Of a DNA stretch of 64,000 bases, positions 11,195-23,777 are shown in pieces (positions within the stretch are counted from its first letter, which is position 1; the number at the start of each line of letters is the position of its first letter). The stretch lies in the NCBI GenBank assembly GCA_027186245.1, contig CP114486.1, positions 6,229,501-6,293,500 on the forward strand, given 5' to 3'. The position numbers and the translations under genes are program-made. The notes below the pieces were generated by a model, which saw nothing but the letters and a program-made list of their open reading frames with translations, made no database searches and had not been told where the DNA came from. The DNA comes from Coriaria nepalensis. Its lineage: Eukaryota; Streptophyta; Magnoliopsida; Cucurbitales; Coriariaceae.

Positions 11195-11570
11195 TATTAT
11201 AATACTATTGAGAAATATATGGCCGAACTAAATGGTATCGCCGAGTTAGACATAAAGATGTATACTCTCACGACAAGACATGAAAAGCAGATAGTCTAGA
11301 GAAGCTTGCGGAAGCGAAGGTGGCATTCTATAACAAGGTGGGGAGAAACTCCGCGGAATCTTCGTGGTTGGATGTTAGTCAACTACCAAAGGAAGATGAT
11401 AGTATTGGGAAATATACGGTCGTACTAAATAGCCTTGTCAGGTTAGACATGAAGACATATATACTCTGGCGACAAGATATCTAGGTACGAAGACTCACCG
11501 GGAAGTATTACTTCATGTATGCAGCGACGAGGATCAACTAAGAGTGTAGCTCTCGAACCTCACTCTAGAC
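11195..11570 (+). pseudogene. Second fragment of Harbinger ORF1 C-terminus
   Basis: Positions 11289-11396 repeat the segment 8470-8583 with about 10% substitutions (the SLEKL-EAKVAF segment). What follows (11390-11560) resembles the C-terminal helix region of Myb/SANT-like ORF1 proteins: GKYTVVLNSL, then LDMKTYIL, and THREVLL after a frame change. Two copies of the helix segment lie in tandem, around 11205-11280 and 11395-11480. The layout suggests the ORF1 C-terminus was duplicated, and the stretch between the two copies (8.6-11.2 kb) holds inserted material. Confidence 0.5.
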
Positions 11571-11985
11571 ATGATCTGACATCATAATACCGTGTGGAGT
11601 GATTCCACATTTGCATGGAAGTATTGTCTTTATTTATGACATTGACCCATTATCTAGTGTAGACTTGTATTTTCATGTTGGAACTATTTGCTAGTATGGT
11701 AATATAATATATTATAACTTATGTTCTACCTTTGGAGATGTTTTATTCCAGGCATGGTAATGTACTTGCTAGGATGGTAATGTATTATGATATATGCTTT
11801 ATTTATTTATTTTTCTTTGTTCATTCCAATAACGAAGGATTAAGATAGAGTGTGGCAAGTTTGAATGCACATACTGGAAAGTTTGAAAGAAAAAAAAAAC
11901 AATTTTTTATTAACGTTATTTGTTGTGATTATATGAAACATTAAATTCAAAGAGGATAAGGATAGATCATATAAAATGATAAAAT

Positions 11986-12080
11986 GGAGTAGTTGTACTT
12001 GCGATGAGTGAAGCAGCATGCTGCTTATAAAGAGGAGTAGTTGTACTTGTGATGAGTGAAGCAGCATGCTAAGCGGCATG
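11986..12080. repeat. Tandem duplication, 2 copies of 48 bp
   Basis: GGAGTAGTTGTACTTG starts at 11986 and 12034, each copy ending in a GCAGCATGCT palindromic core. A third partial GCATGCTGC follows. It lies in otherwise empty DNA (11.6-12.48 kb). Confidence 0.9.
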
Positions 12081-13554
12081 CTGCACTAGTTATACTTAAC
12101 AAATGAAGGCAAGAAAATTTCTTCATGTACAGAATATCTTTGTAGAGTAATAGCATGCAGAGAATATACTATTTACCCATTACAGTAGTTGTGCTATATA
12201 CAACATATGGAAGCAAAAAATAAAAATAAAAAAAAATTCAAACATGTTATTAAGAGGAGTACGTTTGAGTTGCATACTTTAATTTCTATATATATAGAAG
12301 TTACCCTTACAAAATTAATGTCGTCTTCTTACATCAATATAATTCCAAGGATTACTCTAGACTTTTCTTCTGGTATGTTCCAACTATTCACATATTTATT
12401 AAATTAGTTGCAAATATGAAAATTATTCCCTTAAAGTCGTAATATTACAACTACCAAAGTTTTTATTTGCTAACCTACGACATTCGATGAACGGTCCAAG
12501 TAACACTTCTGAATACAACTCTGCTGACACTGAAAATGAAGCCCCCATTTACTATAGCAGCGACAAAGATGATTTTTTATTTGATAACGAAGAGGAACTA
12601 CAGTATTTTCTTATGCTCGAAGAAATGACAGAGCATTACAATGATCGAGTGTTGATGATGCCGATGAGAACATCATCCCTTATTGGTGCGTAATATGTGG
12701 CAGAGCTCCTATCAGGCTGCCCCCGGTTTGCTATGAGCTATTTCAAATGGATAAAGACACCTTCATGAGTTTATGTAACAAGTTGAAGACACAAAAAATA
12801 CTTTAAGAGGTTCGCGTTATATCTGTTCAATCTGTTCAAAGGAAAAGTTGGAAATATTTTTTCTCATAGTCGCGCATAATAGGAAGTATCGTTTGATTGT
12901 TGATCGTTTCAAGCACTCAACGGAGACCATCTCCGGCCACTTCATAAGTATGTTGCACGGTATACGCAAGTATGGTAGACATCTCGTACGACGTGATAAG
13001 CTAGATAGTCAACATGTGTAGTTGTCGACTAACGCGAAGTACTACTCATGATTCATGCTACATAAATTATTTTATACAGTATCATTTATCGAAATCTTGA
13101 CAGTACTAATGTTTATATATGTTTAATAATTTTCGTTTGTGTGGTTAATTATTTTCCAATCACACATAATTGCATTGGTGTAATTTATGGTACTCACATA
13201 GGTTCGGAAAAAGTTCCTCCTGATCTACAAGTTAAGTTCGAGGATGAAAATATTGCCTATCATGTAACGTCATGGCAGCTTGTACGTTTGATATGGCATT
13301 TACATTTGTGTACATGGGTTGGGAATGAATAACAAATGATTCTAAAAATTTTCATGACGCGATTGGGAGACGGAAATAACTTTCCAATGCCGAGAAGGGG
13401 TAACTGCACCTGATAATTATGTATATGTAATGCATATATTTGCATGAATGCTGTTTGATTGTATCAATATCTATTATAGCAAGGGAATATTATGCGGTTG
13501 ACTCGGGTTAGCTCATGATTATGAATTTCCTTATACCGTTCCGGAGAGAGCTGA

Positions 13555-15280
13555 TAAGTGTTAATTATCTACTATTTTTATACTATTTTTCCTTGTGATT
13601 TTACTAATTTGTGGACTTCTTTATTATTTATTAGCTTATTTTATGTTTTATATGAATTTTGGTGAGAATATATAAAAAGAAGTTCAAAGGGGTAAAATTT
13701 AGTGTAAATGAATAAATAGAGGGTTTGAAGGCAATTAAGAGGAGTGGTAGAAGAAGGGAGATAATGAAAGGAAAAAAAGAGTAGAAAGAGAGAGAGGTGA
13801 TTCAGCAGTGCGGAGACGTCAACGGAAAAGGGGAAAACGATAACCGAAGAAAATAAAAGAGAAGAAAAAATTTTATTTTTTTTTCGAGTATCAATCACAA
13901 TAAATATTTTTTCTACTTTATTTATTTATTTATTTATTTTAAGGATTTAATTTTATTTGTTATTTTAATTATTATGAGTAGTTAATTTTCTTTTTGATTA
14001 AGAATAATTTCAAAATCTAAATATGATTTTTGATTAATTAATTTAGAATTATTTTTCATTTTTTTTTAATTTGTTATATCCTACTGTTTATAGTGCTTAT
14101 AAATTATTATCATATTTATTTAGGGTGCGCAACTAAATAAATAAAATAGTGATTTGATTACTAATTTAGATTTTTGATTCATTTTGTCAAATTTTCTAGA
14201 GATAAATAGCATAATATTTTTAACTATTATAAGATATTTCATTCGATTACATGTGGAGTATAACTCAAAATGAATGAACTCCACTTATATATTTGTTTTT
14301 TGATTTAACATATTTTTTTTTATTTGATTGTTTTTATTAAATTAAATTTAGAGAATTTCTCCTAAGTTGTTGAATGGAAAGAGATTGAGTAAATAGTTTA
14401 TATTGCTTAACGAATAAATAAGGAGAGATCGAGATAATTGATATTTCAATTATTTTAGGATTATTAAATTTAAAAAGAGAATGAAAGATAATTTTAATTA
14501 ATTAATTGGATTTTATATTTAGTAGTAGAGAATGATTCCTTGACTACTAGTTTTCATTCATTTCAATCTTTTAATTTTTATTCATTTTAAATTTTAGTCG
14601 TTTGATTTCTTCTCTCTATTTTATTTATCTGTCCAATCCAAATCCCCCAAATTTCTAGTAATTTGTTTTGTATCTATTTAATTAGGGTTAGTTAGGTTTT
14701 TAAATTTAATTTTAATTAGGTCAGTTTAGTTGAGTCGATTACTTATAAATTAATAATAATTTTCTGCGGAAAAGACCCTTGCTTCCTACGATACTTCTCA
14801 ACAACATAATTTTAAGTAAAGAAATAATTAGTATGATTTATCAAGCTTATCTTACTTAATGACCAAATAAGAAAATATCAATATAATTAAGCTTTCAATT
14901 ATTTTATAGTTATTAAATTTAAAAATAAAATGAAATATCATTTTAATTAAGTGATTTGATTTTATATTTAGTGGTAGAGAATGATTCTTTGACCACACTT
15001 TCATTAATTTCAATCTTTTAGTTTTTATTCGTTTGATTTTTTTTATTTTCTATTTTATTTATCTATCTAATCCAAATCCTTCAAATTTCAAGTCATCTTT
15101 TTAGTGTCTATTTAATTAGGATTAATTAAATTTTTAAATTTAATTTTAATTAAGTTAATTTAATTGAGTCAATAACTTATAAATTAATAATAATCTTATA
15201 CGGAAAATATCCTTACTTCCTAGTATATTTTGCAAAAACATAATTTTAAGCAAGACATTAATTAATGTAATTTACCTCGT
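13555..15280 (+). mobile_element. AT-rich insertion inside the Harbinger transposase, possible solo gypsy LTR
   Basis: The insertion begins TGATAAGTGTTAATTATC where the transposase coding sequence is cut. It has no protein-coding content. Its right part contains a short GC-richer motif (CTGCGGAAAAGACCC) like those near the 3' end of plant gypsy LTRs. I found no clear target-site duplication, so the boundaries and class are tentative. Confidence 0.4.
14437..15255. repeat. Direct repeat of about 380-400 bp, two diverged copies
   Basis: Copy 1 (about 14437-14818) and copy 2 (about 14876-15255) share ordered landmarks: TTTCAATTATTTTA, then TAGAGAATGATTC, then AAATTAATAATAAT, and finally ACATAATTTTAAG. 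Substitutions and small indels are spread through both, which indicates an old tandem duplication inside the insertion. Confidence 0.8.
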
Positions 15281-15699
15281 ATTAATTTTGATTACCGCTT
15301 GTCAAAATATCGCGGCTAAAATAGACGTCCTAGAGGAAAAAAAATAACTATTCAATCACTAAACACTCATCATTAAAAGGGAACGTAGAGAGAGTTTTTG
15401 GTGTGCTTAAGTAAAGATTTAAAATTCTGGAGGTAATACCCCTTATAGGTTTGTGATACAAGGACTCATCGTACATGCATGTTGTATTATGCACAACTTC
15501 ATCAGAATATCAAGTATTTAGGACTAACTATTTGATCAACATGAGAATGAGGTAGAATCAGATTTTGGGTCATACGTAGATGGGGGACATCCCGAACCAT
15601 GCTGGTAAAGTAGAAGATATCGATTTCTTAGACATACACCTGAGGCAATTGGCATTGGTTCATATTCAATAAATGACGATACATAAGAATATCGTACCG

Positions 15700-18419
15700 A
15701 GTAGTCGCCATGACTGGATTCATCACGATATCGAATTTGTATCTAATGAAGGCAACTATACCTTATTATATTACCGTTACCTACTAAGTTTGTTGTTTTC
15801 GTTTCTTATTGTTTAGGACGTCTTATATGCTTTTTTTTTTACATGAAGTTTCAGATGTGACCCCTTATGTTTCCAATGGAATGATTGTACCGTGATTCCA
15901 TCACGTGAATGCAAGTTCAATTAAATTAACCATTTATGTTCCCATCACTTGAGCAAAACATAACACATTATACATGCAAGTAGAACAATGATAAACATCC
16001 AACAAAAAAAAATAGTATCAACTTGAGCTCGTAGAAAATGAGCTCCATCTCTGTCCAATCTCGATTAATATCTAATATTTGTGATTTCACATGTACTGAT
16101 ACTTGTATCTTCTATACAGATCGATGTGTATCAAAATTATTAAGACTATTGATAGTTATAGTTACTCTAACAATATTCTAACGATAAAATAATATACAAA
16201 TTCATATCACATTTATTTTCGTAAGCACAAATATATTCATCATCAATCAATCATATAATTATAAAATTTGAACGTAATAAATTGATCTATAATCATATAA
16301 TAATAAAAGACCTAATTTCTGAATTTTTGTTTTTTTTTTAACATACTCTCAAATTTTGAAAGTATAAAGTAGTTAATACATATATTTATTTATAAAATAA
16401 AAATAAAAATGTGTTAATTATTTATTTTTAAAAAGTAAAAATAAATGATAACCGTTATAATAATACACCCCACACGACCAAAAAGGAAAAGAAAAAGACA
16501 TCCATCTTATCATTTCTGAAATTTCAATACCTTAAATGATGGATCAAACAACCACAATGATTTATTTAACTATGAATGTACTCTTTTTTTTTTTTTTTTT
16601 CTTTTGGGTCCAAAACTATGAATTTACATTGATTTGGTTTTCACTCGGAAAACACCACAAAATTTACTACATTTTGGTGGTTGGCTATCATTGCTTGCTT
16701 TTGCCAATTTCGTACCTACATTGGAAAAATGAAAAATAAATGATTACTGTTATAATAGACTATAGTTCTTAGATATGAATCTTCTCCAATTCACATTGAG
16801 GAGAGTTCACTCCATTTAAACAAACACACAGACCCATTACAAAATATTAATAATTTAATTGATTATGAAAAGGTTTTTGGACAAAAATCGACATTATTGA
16901 TACGTATTGGAATTACAAAAGAGTCATATCCAACACACCAGTGAGATATAAGAAAAATCTTATCCTTATCCTTTCTCTTCTTTCAATGCTTTAAAAGGGG
17001 CTCAAACAACCACCATGATTGGATTTTACTATATGAACATAAATAGGTTAGGATAAAAAGAAAAGCTCCTCATTCATGTTTCATAGCCCGACCCGAATAC
17101 CCATGAATGATGTGCCGGGCGGTAGTCGATAACTATCGGACTGGGGTATAAATCCTTTTAAATTTCGTAAATATGTCAAAATTGTATGAATGTAAATTTG
17201 AATGTAACTCTACTCACGTTCTATAATCTGCAATTTGGATAATGAATGGTTGGGGTAATTTGAAAATATGAGGCTAGTTCATGAAAGACGTGGTCCACAA
17301 CACCAATTTTTGCATTAAATATGGGTTAAATCATGGGCCGATGATCCTTATTGGGCCTAAGCCCAATGAAGGTAACGGACAAATCATTTACTTTATATGT
17401 TTCTAATAATTGTATGTCACTGATCTTAACAACTCTATAAGTATCAGTGTTAAAAGTTGTTTAGAAATGAATTATATAGACTTGTTCTTATTAATTATAT
17501 ACTAATATCACCTAACCAAAAGAAACAGAAGTGACTCGGTGGAAGAAGACATGTTGGGAGGATTGTTACGTTGAGGTGAAAGATGAGGGTCCCCCATCTT
17601 GTTATTGAATCAACTATCTTCTAATTACATTATTATTATTATTATTATTATATATCAATTGAATATTAATAACTCTAAATTTTAATTATATTATGTTTAT
17701 TCTAATCTAAATTTAAATGATTTAGCCCTTCTTAAAGCACATTCCAATCCCAACTGAAAATATTTGAAAAATCATCGTAATATTTGAAAGTGGTGATGAT
17801 TTTAATGATGAAATAAATATACAAGTAAGATATCATAAATAGTATATACTAAAATATAAGTTTAGGTATAGAAATTATGCTATATATATAAATTTTAAAT
17901 ATTTTACTATAAGTTACGTGATAAAATTTTAATTAAATTTCTTTAAAATATTTTTTTTATATAATTTGAACAATTACCATTATATATTTCCTTAAAAGAT
18001 TTACATCCATAAATATTAGAACCGTAACACTGATAGGGAAGCTCAATCGCCAAAGCAAAAGAATTAGAACTAGAAATACCAAGGGTGGGTTAGCAAGGGC
18101 ATCAGCTACTCTTATTACACATTCTATACACATGAAAAACTAAAAGATAAGGTAAACGAAAAAAAACCAAAAGTGAATGTATTGCCAACTCTTATTTGGT
18201 TCACTCTCAGGCAATGACCTAAGCTCTTTTTCATTTATTTGGAATCTTTTTGTCTCTGTTTGAGATATGTTATTTCAATTAAGAAATTTTTTTAGTATTT
18301 CTAATGAATTTTTAGGTCTTCAATAATGATATTTTTCTTTTTTTTTAATCCAATTATTCAATTATTTGAAGATATTCTCAATCTCAATAAAAATCTTACA
18401 TTAATCGATAGGTAAATAG
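15700..18419. other. Gene-free AT-rich DNA
   Basis: No gene is recognised. It holds an (ATT)n microsatellite at about 17628-17650 and a short GC-richer patch at 17080-17160 with a GGGTATAAATCC string. A 67-codon open frame at 16536 is mostly a poly-T-encoded Phe run and is not credible as a gene. Confidence 0.6.
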
Positions 18420-20045
18420 TACAAATTAGGTTCTAGTGAAAAAATCACTCCCGACTACAGGAGGAGAAAAATCGGTTCCTAAACCTATGATACAAGATCT
18501 ACGCTCTTAACAAAGAAACTGTGTGATTCACAAAGCTAATTAGTTAAAACTAGAACAAGAGAAACAGCTCAAAAAAACTAACATCCCAACAAAGCCAAAC
18601 AGGCCTAAAACCCACCACCAAAGACCTTATAAGGCATATGCTCAATCTAAAATCAGCTCAACAAAACAGCCCAAAAGAAGCATTCACCCTAATAAACTGA
18701 AGCCTACACCACCAACAACCCAAGCCTAGAAAGCAACCACACAACAAAATGATAAGAAAAAAAAAAAAAACAAGTAGAAGTAAACTCCACTTCAAAGCCA
18801 TACAACTCTCAAACCAGACCTAGAGACCTAAATCCTTCATGCGAACAACCAGCGAGAAAAAAACTAAAGACACTCAACTGTTGAAGTCATAAACCATACT
18901 AGAAAAAGTCATCACCAAGAAAAAATTAGTAAGGAAACCATAAGCTATTCAGCCGATTCTAGCTTCATCAAACTCGTTTCGTTGCTGAAAACGTAGACGG
19001 GCCACCACCCATCATAACAAGATCACATTTTGAAGCTTACATATCATTTTTTAGAATTAGGCGTAAGGGAGAAGGGTGTTCAAGAACTCAACCTGTATCT
19101 AGTGCATATCCTATTTGAATCTACAGGCCACCCAATCGGTAGCCTAGTTTGTTGATCTATTAATGAGTAACAACTTCCAACAATTAAAGAAAGGCAATCA
19201 CTCTCTAAAATGATTTAGCACATCCTTAACCATCTAGTCAAGACCAGAATCCCTACCACCATTTTGACCATACACCAAAAAAGCATCCCCTAAAAAATCA
19301 CACTTTTGAAACCCTCTCCAATGGTGATAAAATAACCCTCCACTAACACCATGGGTTCCACAATAGTCACCGAGCAAACAAACCGAGAGGAGCCAGACCA
19401 AACTACCACTTTACCCTCAGAATCATTAACCACAACCCCCAACCTAACCATGCCACAACCAACCCTTACAAACACATCATACTTGACTTTCACCCAACCA
19501 ACATCAAGGGGAATCCACAAATCAAGTACTTTAAGCTTACTGGAAAAGACCTTTTAGAATATAGGGCAACTTATCTTGATTCATAAACTCATCAACACAC
19601 GAATTCTATCATAGCAATTGATAGGTGATCCTTCCATTAAAGCCTTGCATCAAGACTTCCAGATTAACTAACAAGAATACGTAAAATAAGTATAACTCTC
19701 CTTATTTTTCAAAAAACCTCCATCTTTAATACCATCCAAAATCCACAAGTCAAAAGAAGTAATATTTTGCTTTCTGATTTCTAGGCCTAAATAGCCACCA
19801 AACCAAATGCTTAAAGCCTAATCACAGAGAACTAACATATGTTCGCCAGATTCCTCAGCGCAATTACAAAGAGGGCAAATTAAAAAGGAGAGCATTTTCT
19901 CTTCCACGAATAAAGCTTAGAGGTCAACGAACCCAAACAAGCCTTCCATAAAAAAGACATGATCTTTAGAATAACAGGTACATTTCAAACCCACCTCCAA
20001 ACTTCCTTACCAATAGATCTAGAACTTGAAGATTTTTTATGAGAC
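18420..20045 (-). mobile_element. 3' half of a plant LINE (zinc-binding and RNase H domains), decayed
   Basis: Read on the minus strand, the right part (about 19780-20030) shows a zf-RVT-like domain: SFLWKACLGSLTS and CPLCNCAEESGEHM, the usual Cys/His spacing after the reverse transcriptase of plant LINEs. Next (19290-19520) comes an RNase H-like domain: GWVKVKYDVFVR, LGVVVNDSEGKVVVW and EPMVLVEGYF. A frame change leads to GDAFLVYGQNGG (about 19230). The left part (18420-19000) is non-coding and looks like the 3' UTR. The frames are broken by stops and shifts. The reverse transcriptase and endonuclease domains are absent, as in a 5'-truncated insertion. Confidence 0.72.
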
Positions 20046-20429
20046 ATTAGGATTCTCAACACCCTACCAAAAAAAAGGCTTATTTACTAGGATTCTTAAC
20101 ACTCGGCCAAATCATTTTAATTATTTAAAGACAAATCTAACTCTTTTCTACTTTCATGTTCCTTTTTTTTTCACTCTTTCATTTTTCTTTCTTATTTATC
20201 TTTAAAATTAAGGATTTGATACAAATTTACAAAATTTATATTATTGATTTTTTTAACTAAAAAAATCAATCACTCAACATGTTTTTTCCAAATCTAAATC
20301 GAGGTAGTTGGCCGACTGTACAAACTATTTAGATTGACTAAAGATGAAAAATCTTCAGCTTTATCTATTTTAATTTATATAAATATAATCAAAACCTGAG
20401 CCAACACACCTTTACCTTACTATAACTGG

Positions 20430-21179
20430 TGTAGGGATTGATACTAGTATAGCCTCAGATCTGCAAGCTCGATTCAAATAGGGGAAGCCGAGGCTGAGGT
20501 ACGATCGACAGATGTTGGGGAAACTGAGTACGAAGAGAAAATGATGGCTAAGGTCGAGGTAAGATAGGGCCGAGGAGAGCATCAGTCGATATGACCATAA
20601 GCTGAGCCTGATAATAGGGAACCATACGACATTGAGGCTGAGGTAGGTATTTCCCCACTTAGCTTAGACTTGAGCACATATATGCCAAAGGAGGACATGT
20701 AGAAAATATATGACACCTGAGTGGTGAACATGCTCTTAGCATGTCAAACAGGGGTGGCACCGCTACATGTTGAGGCGCCCCTAGCATGTCATACTGGGGC
20801 GGCGCCGTAGTACATAGTGACACCCATGAGTGAGGAGCAGATCTCTGTTGTATCATATTGTACGTGTGCTGACACCTTCCATAGAGAGATCAAAACGCTG
20901 AGTAATGAGAGCACGACACATATAAAGCTATCCAAGGTCTCCCAGCCATGACCAAGTACAAAAGCTAATTGGTAAAACATTAAAGGGTAATGCAATTTTC
21001 CTTAGAGAATACCCTTTCTTTTTATTTTCTTCGATTACTTCTCTAGAGAGCTGACTAGAGCGTCAGAGCAGGGTTGGTCGACCACCACCTCTATCGCAGT
21101 TTGTTGGTGACTGCAGACATTGATCGTGGGACACACTATGGACGAAAGTGCCCTTTCTAGTGGAAAATCCATGTCAACA
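20430..21179 (+). repeat. 5' LTR of gypsy element 1
   Basis: The LTR runs from TGTAGGGATTG to ...ATGTCAACA and is followed at once by a primer-binding site. It aligns along its length with the LTRs at 37185 and 49880, sharing for example GCCTCAGAT..TGCAA near the start, GAGGTA..GT landmarks, and a TTTCCTTAGAGAAT-type segment near the 3' end. Confidence 0.82.
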
Positions 21180-21182
21180 GTT

Positions 21183-21198
21183 TGGCGCCGACCGTGGG
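21183..21198 (+). other. Primer-binding site, gypsy element 1
   Basis: TGGCGCCGACCGTGGG lies three bases after the LTR end. TGGCGCCG-type sites pair with the 3' end of a host tRNA and are typical of plant Tat/Athila-like gypsy elements. The exact tRNA is not assigned. Confidence 0.75.
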
Positions 21199-22740
21199 AT
21201 GCTTGTCTTCACTTTCAAAGTTCAAACAGATCAAGAGCCTGCCCGAAAAGAGTGTGCAAGATGGAAAACTACGAGGGAGAGGAGATGAGAGAGAGCGAAT
21301 GGGATAAAGAGGTAGAAGAAAAGGAAGATGGGTCCTCCCTCCCTTACTTGAAGAGAGAGTAACACATTTTGTAAGCACTGCTAGAAGACGATCAGTGCCT
21401 CCCCAAACCCCTCTTGTGGTAAGCAGTGGAGTAGACATACTACAGGCTACAAAAATGATGGAAAATGGGCTGGTGGAGAGAGTGGGCCAAGTGGTGGAGC
21501 GCTTTATAGACGTAAGGAATGCAGAGATCAAGGCTGAAATAAGGCAGGAGGGAAGAGAAGAATCGGGGAGTAGAGGCATATGCCTTCAAACGGGAAAGCA
21601 CCATTGTTCATCTATGGGCAAGGATCCCAACTAGAGGAAGATGACGCGATATCTCGTTTGAAAACCATAATGTCACAGGAAGAGTATGAGGATTCAACCG
21701 ATATAGCTTAGAATCTGAACCCCCTCCAAACATCGAAGGAGCCTAGGCTCCCTAGAAAAAGAGCTGGGGTGCCGAGGGAAGAAGCGAAAGTCATACAAGA
21801 GTTGAATAAAAGAATGACGGAGTTGGAAGCAGTGGTAAAGAGAACCACTCTATGCATGGATGAACTAGAGAGCTCATTTACAAAGAGGGTGAAAAACGCT
21901 CAGTTACCGAAGATGTTTAAGGCCCCAACCTTGATGTATGATGGAATGAAAGATCCACGGGACTATGCCAATTTGTATAAGACCTATATGAGGTTGAATT
22001 CCATGTCTAAGGAACTAATGTACCAATGCTTTTACATCACGTTAACAGACTCAGCCAGTGACTGGTATAGATCCCTGACGCTAGGCTTTATTGACTCATT
22101 CGATGAGCTGAAGAAGTTCTTCGTGTCAAATTTTGAGGGGCGGCTAACACATGACTCCCTTTCATGAGTCTTTACACCATAAGGTAGAACCTGAGGGAAG
22201 TTCCCTCTTATTGGACTTTATAGAATGGTTTAACCGAGCTTTGAAGAAGATAAACTGACCCGAAGATATTAGGGTTCTACATGCCTTCTCGGGAGGCACT
22301 ATGGATAAGAAGCTCATCAGCTACTTTGGGAAAAAGCATTTTGGTTCTTATGTTGAGGCTTCACTACAAGCAAAAAGAATAGGGGTGGTTGAGGAGATCC
22401 TTGTAACCTAGTTAAGGAGTCAAGGAGAAATAGGGGGGAATAGTAGGGGGTATGAAGGGAAAAGGAAGAGAGACGACCAGAAGGGAAATGGTGAATAGAG
22501 AGAGGATGAAAAGAAAAGCTCGAAGAAAAAAAGAGCAGCCCCATTTTCCAGAGACACTTTCACTCCGCTCGTGGTAGGCATTGAAGTGATTAATAATCGC
22601 TTCAGAAATCATAACCTCTTCAAAGCCCCTGAGCTGCTGAAAAGTGCACTAGGATTAGAGGTTATATTGTAAATACCACAAGGATCTTGACCACAAAACA
22701 TAAGACTATTTGCATCTAAAGAGGTAAATTGAAAAGCTAA
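21199..22740 (+). pseudogene. Gypsy element 1 gag, decayed
   Basis: The main open stretch (21769-22167) has the plant gypsy gag signature: LPKMFKAPTLMYDGMKDP, then LTDSASDWYRSL and SFDELKKFFVSNF. It then breaks into other frames. A Lys/Arg/Glu-rich linker follows (22390-22550), and a degenerate zinc-knuckle-like segment YCKYHKDLDHKT (about 22670), in which a conserved Cys appears lost. In an intact element gag forms the particle that packages the RNA. Several stops make this copy inactive. Confidence 0.82.
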
Positions 22741-22859
22741 TCCAAGAAGGGTGTTTGGGGGAGTTTTCTAATATAGAAGAAATGGGGAACTTGATAGGGG
22801 GAAGAAGGAGCTATAGGAGAGAAAGTAGGGAAGATGACCGAAAAGTAAATAACCTCGGA

Positions 22860-23700
22860 AGCCTCAAACATCAAAATATAGCGGGGTAAATTCAGATGAT
22901 TGTAGGAGGACCTGAGGGGGGAGACTCAGGTCAGCAGAGAAGTAAATAGATGAAGAGCCTAATGCAGGCTGAAGTGTTCTCAGTTTCAATGACCCTTCAG
23001 AAGGGGGCATCAGTAGACATCACCTTCAATCATCTGGATAAGGAAGGGATTATATACTCCCACAATGATGCCCTGGTCATCTTGGCTAACGTCTCAACCA
23101 TGCTAATACATCGGGTACTGGTCGATTCGGAGAGTGCGGTGGATGTCTTGTCCTTATCCACCTTCAGAAAGATGGGCATAAGTAACACCAATCTGAAGCC
23201 CTTCAATACTATGTTGACACGCTTCTTGGGGAAGTCTTTGTATCCAGAGGGAATGATAAGCTTACCAATTATTTTAGGTGAGGGGTCCCCAAAGTCAACA
23301 GTCATGGTAAACTTCATGATTGTGAACTTCCTATCGAGATACAATATCATTATGGGTCGTCCCTCTATCAACTCCCTAGGAGCTATCATCTCGAATAAGC
23401 ACTTAGTGATGAAGTTCCCCAAGGAAGGGGGAGTGGGGTTTGCAAAAGGTGGTCAGGAAAGCTCAAGAAGATATTATCTGACGACGCTCAGTGAGGGAGG
23501 AGTCGACCTAGTCCTTGAGGTCCACATAGTTGAGAGTGAGCAACCATTTGATGAGGCAGAATGTAAAAAAGATAAAGATGATGTGAATAAGAAGGAGGAG
23601 ATGAGAAGGAGATTGAGAGTCTTTTAGTATAGGCCCTTCAGCATGTCGCATTTTCCAGAAGAAGGACACCGAGGGTAGGAACCGGGCTGGCCGAGACAGA
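22860..23700 (+). pseudogene. Gypsy element 1 aspartic protease region, truncated
   Basis: The open stretch 22950-23627 covers a retropepsin-like domain: FNHLDKEGIIYSHNDALVI, then VLVDSESAVDVLS, then MVNFMIV and YNIIMGRPSI. The active-site loop, normally D-(S/G)-G-(S/T) type in this family, reads DSES, so its glycine is missing. The element stops at about 23725, before reverse transcriptase, at an inverted repeat. Confidence 0.8.
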
Positions 23701-23729
23701 TCTAAAGAGCATAGGTCAGACCCTGAAAC

Positions 23730-23777
23730 ATAAGGTGATGTGATAGTTATGAAGATAACGTCGGAACATCACCTTAT
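23730..23777. repeat. Perfect 12-bp inverted repeat at a transposon junction
   Basis: ATAAGGTGATGT (23730-23741) and its exact reverse complement ACATCACCTTAT (23766-23777) are separated by 24 bases. They sit exactly where gypsy sequence ends and copia sequence begins. Confidence 0.9.

Larger units (their letters stand above)
12487..15690 (+). pseudogene. PIF/Harbinger (HARBI1-like) DDE transposase, decayed and interrupted
   Basis: An acidic N-terminal region (12487-12690) ends in MRTSSLIGA. The conserved block CYELFQMDKDTFMSLCNKL follows near 12730, then VDRFKHSTETISGHF (about 12900). The catalytic core has NCIGVIYGTHI (13165-13200); families usually have D in the GAIDGTH motif, so the first catalytic Asp is Tyr here. 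FVYMGWE, NDS and NFPMP follow (13290-13400), then YYAVDSG (about 13490). The coding text stops near 13552 and resumes after about 1.7 kb (15285) with YRLSKYRG. It continues with VERVFGVLK near 15375-15410, which carries the third catalytic acidic residue. Several stops and frameshifts are present. Intact enzymes cut and reinsert the element in the nucleus. Confidence 0.78.

Noticed and set aside
16536..16739. Small Phe-rich open frame as a gene
   Set aside because: The frame is carried by a poly-T run in AT-rich DNA and has no recognisable feature.
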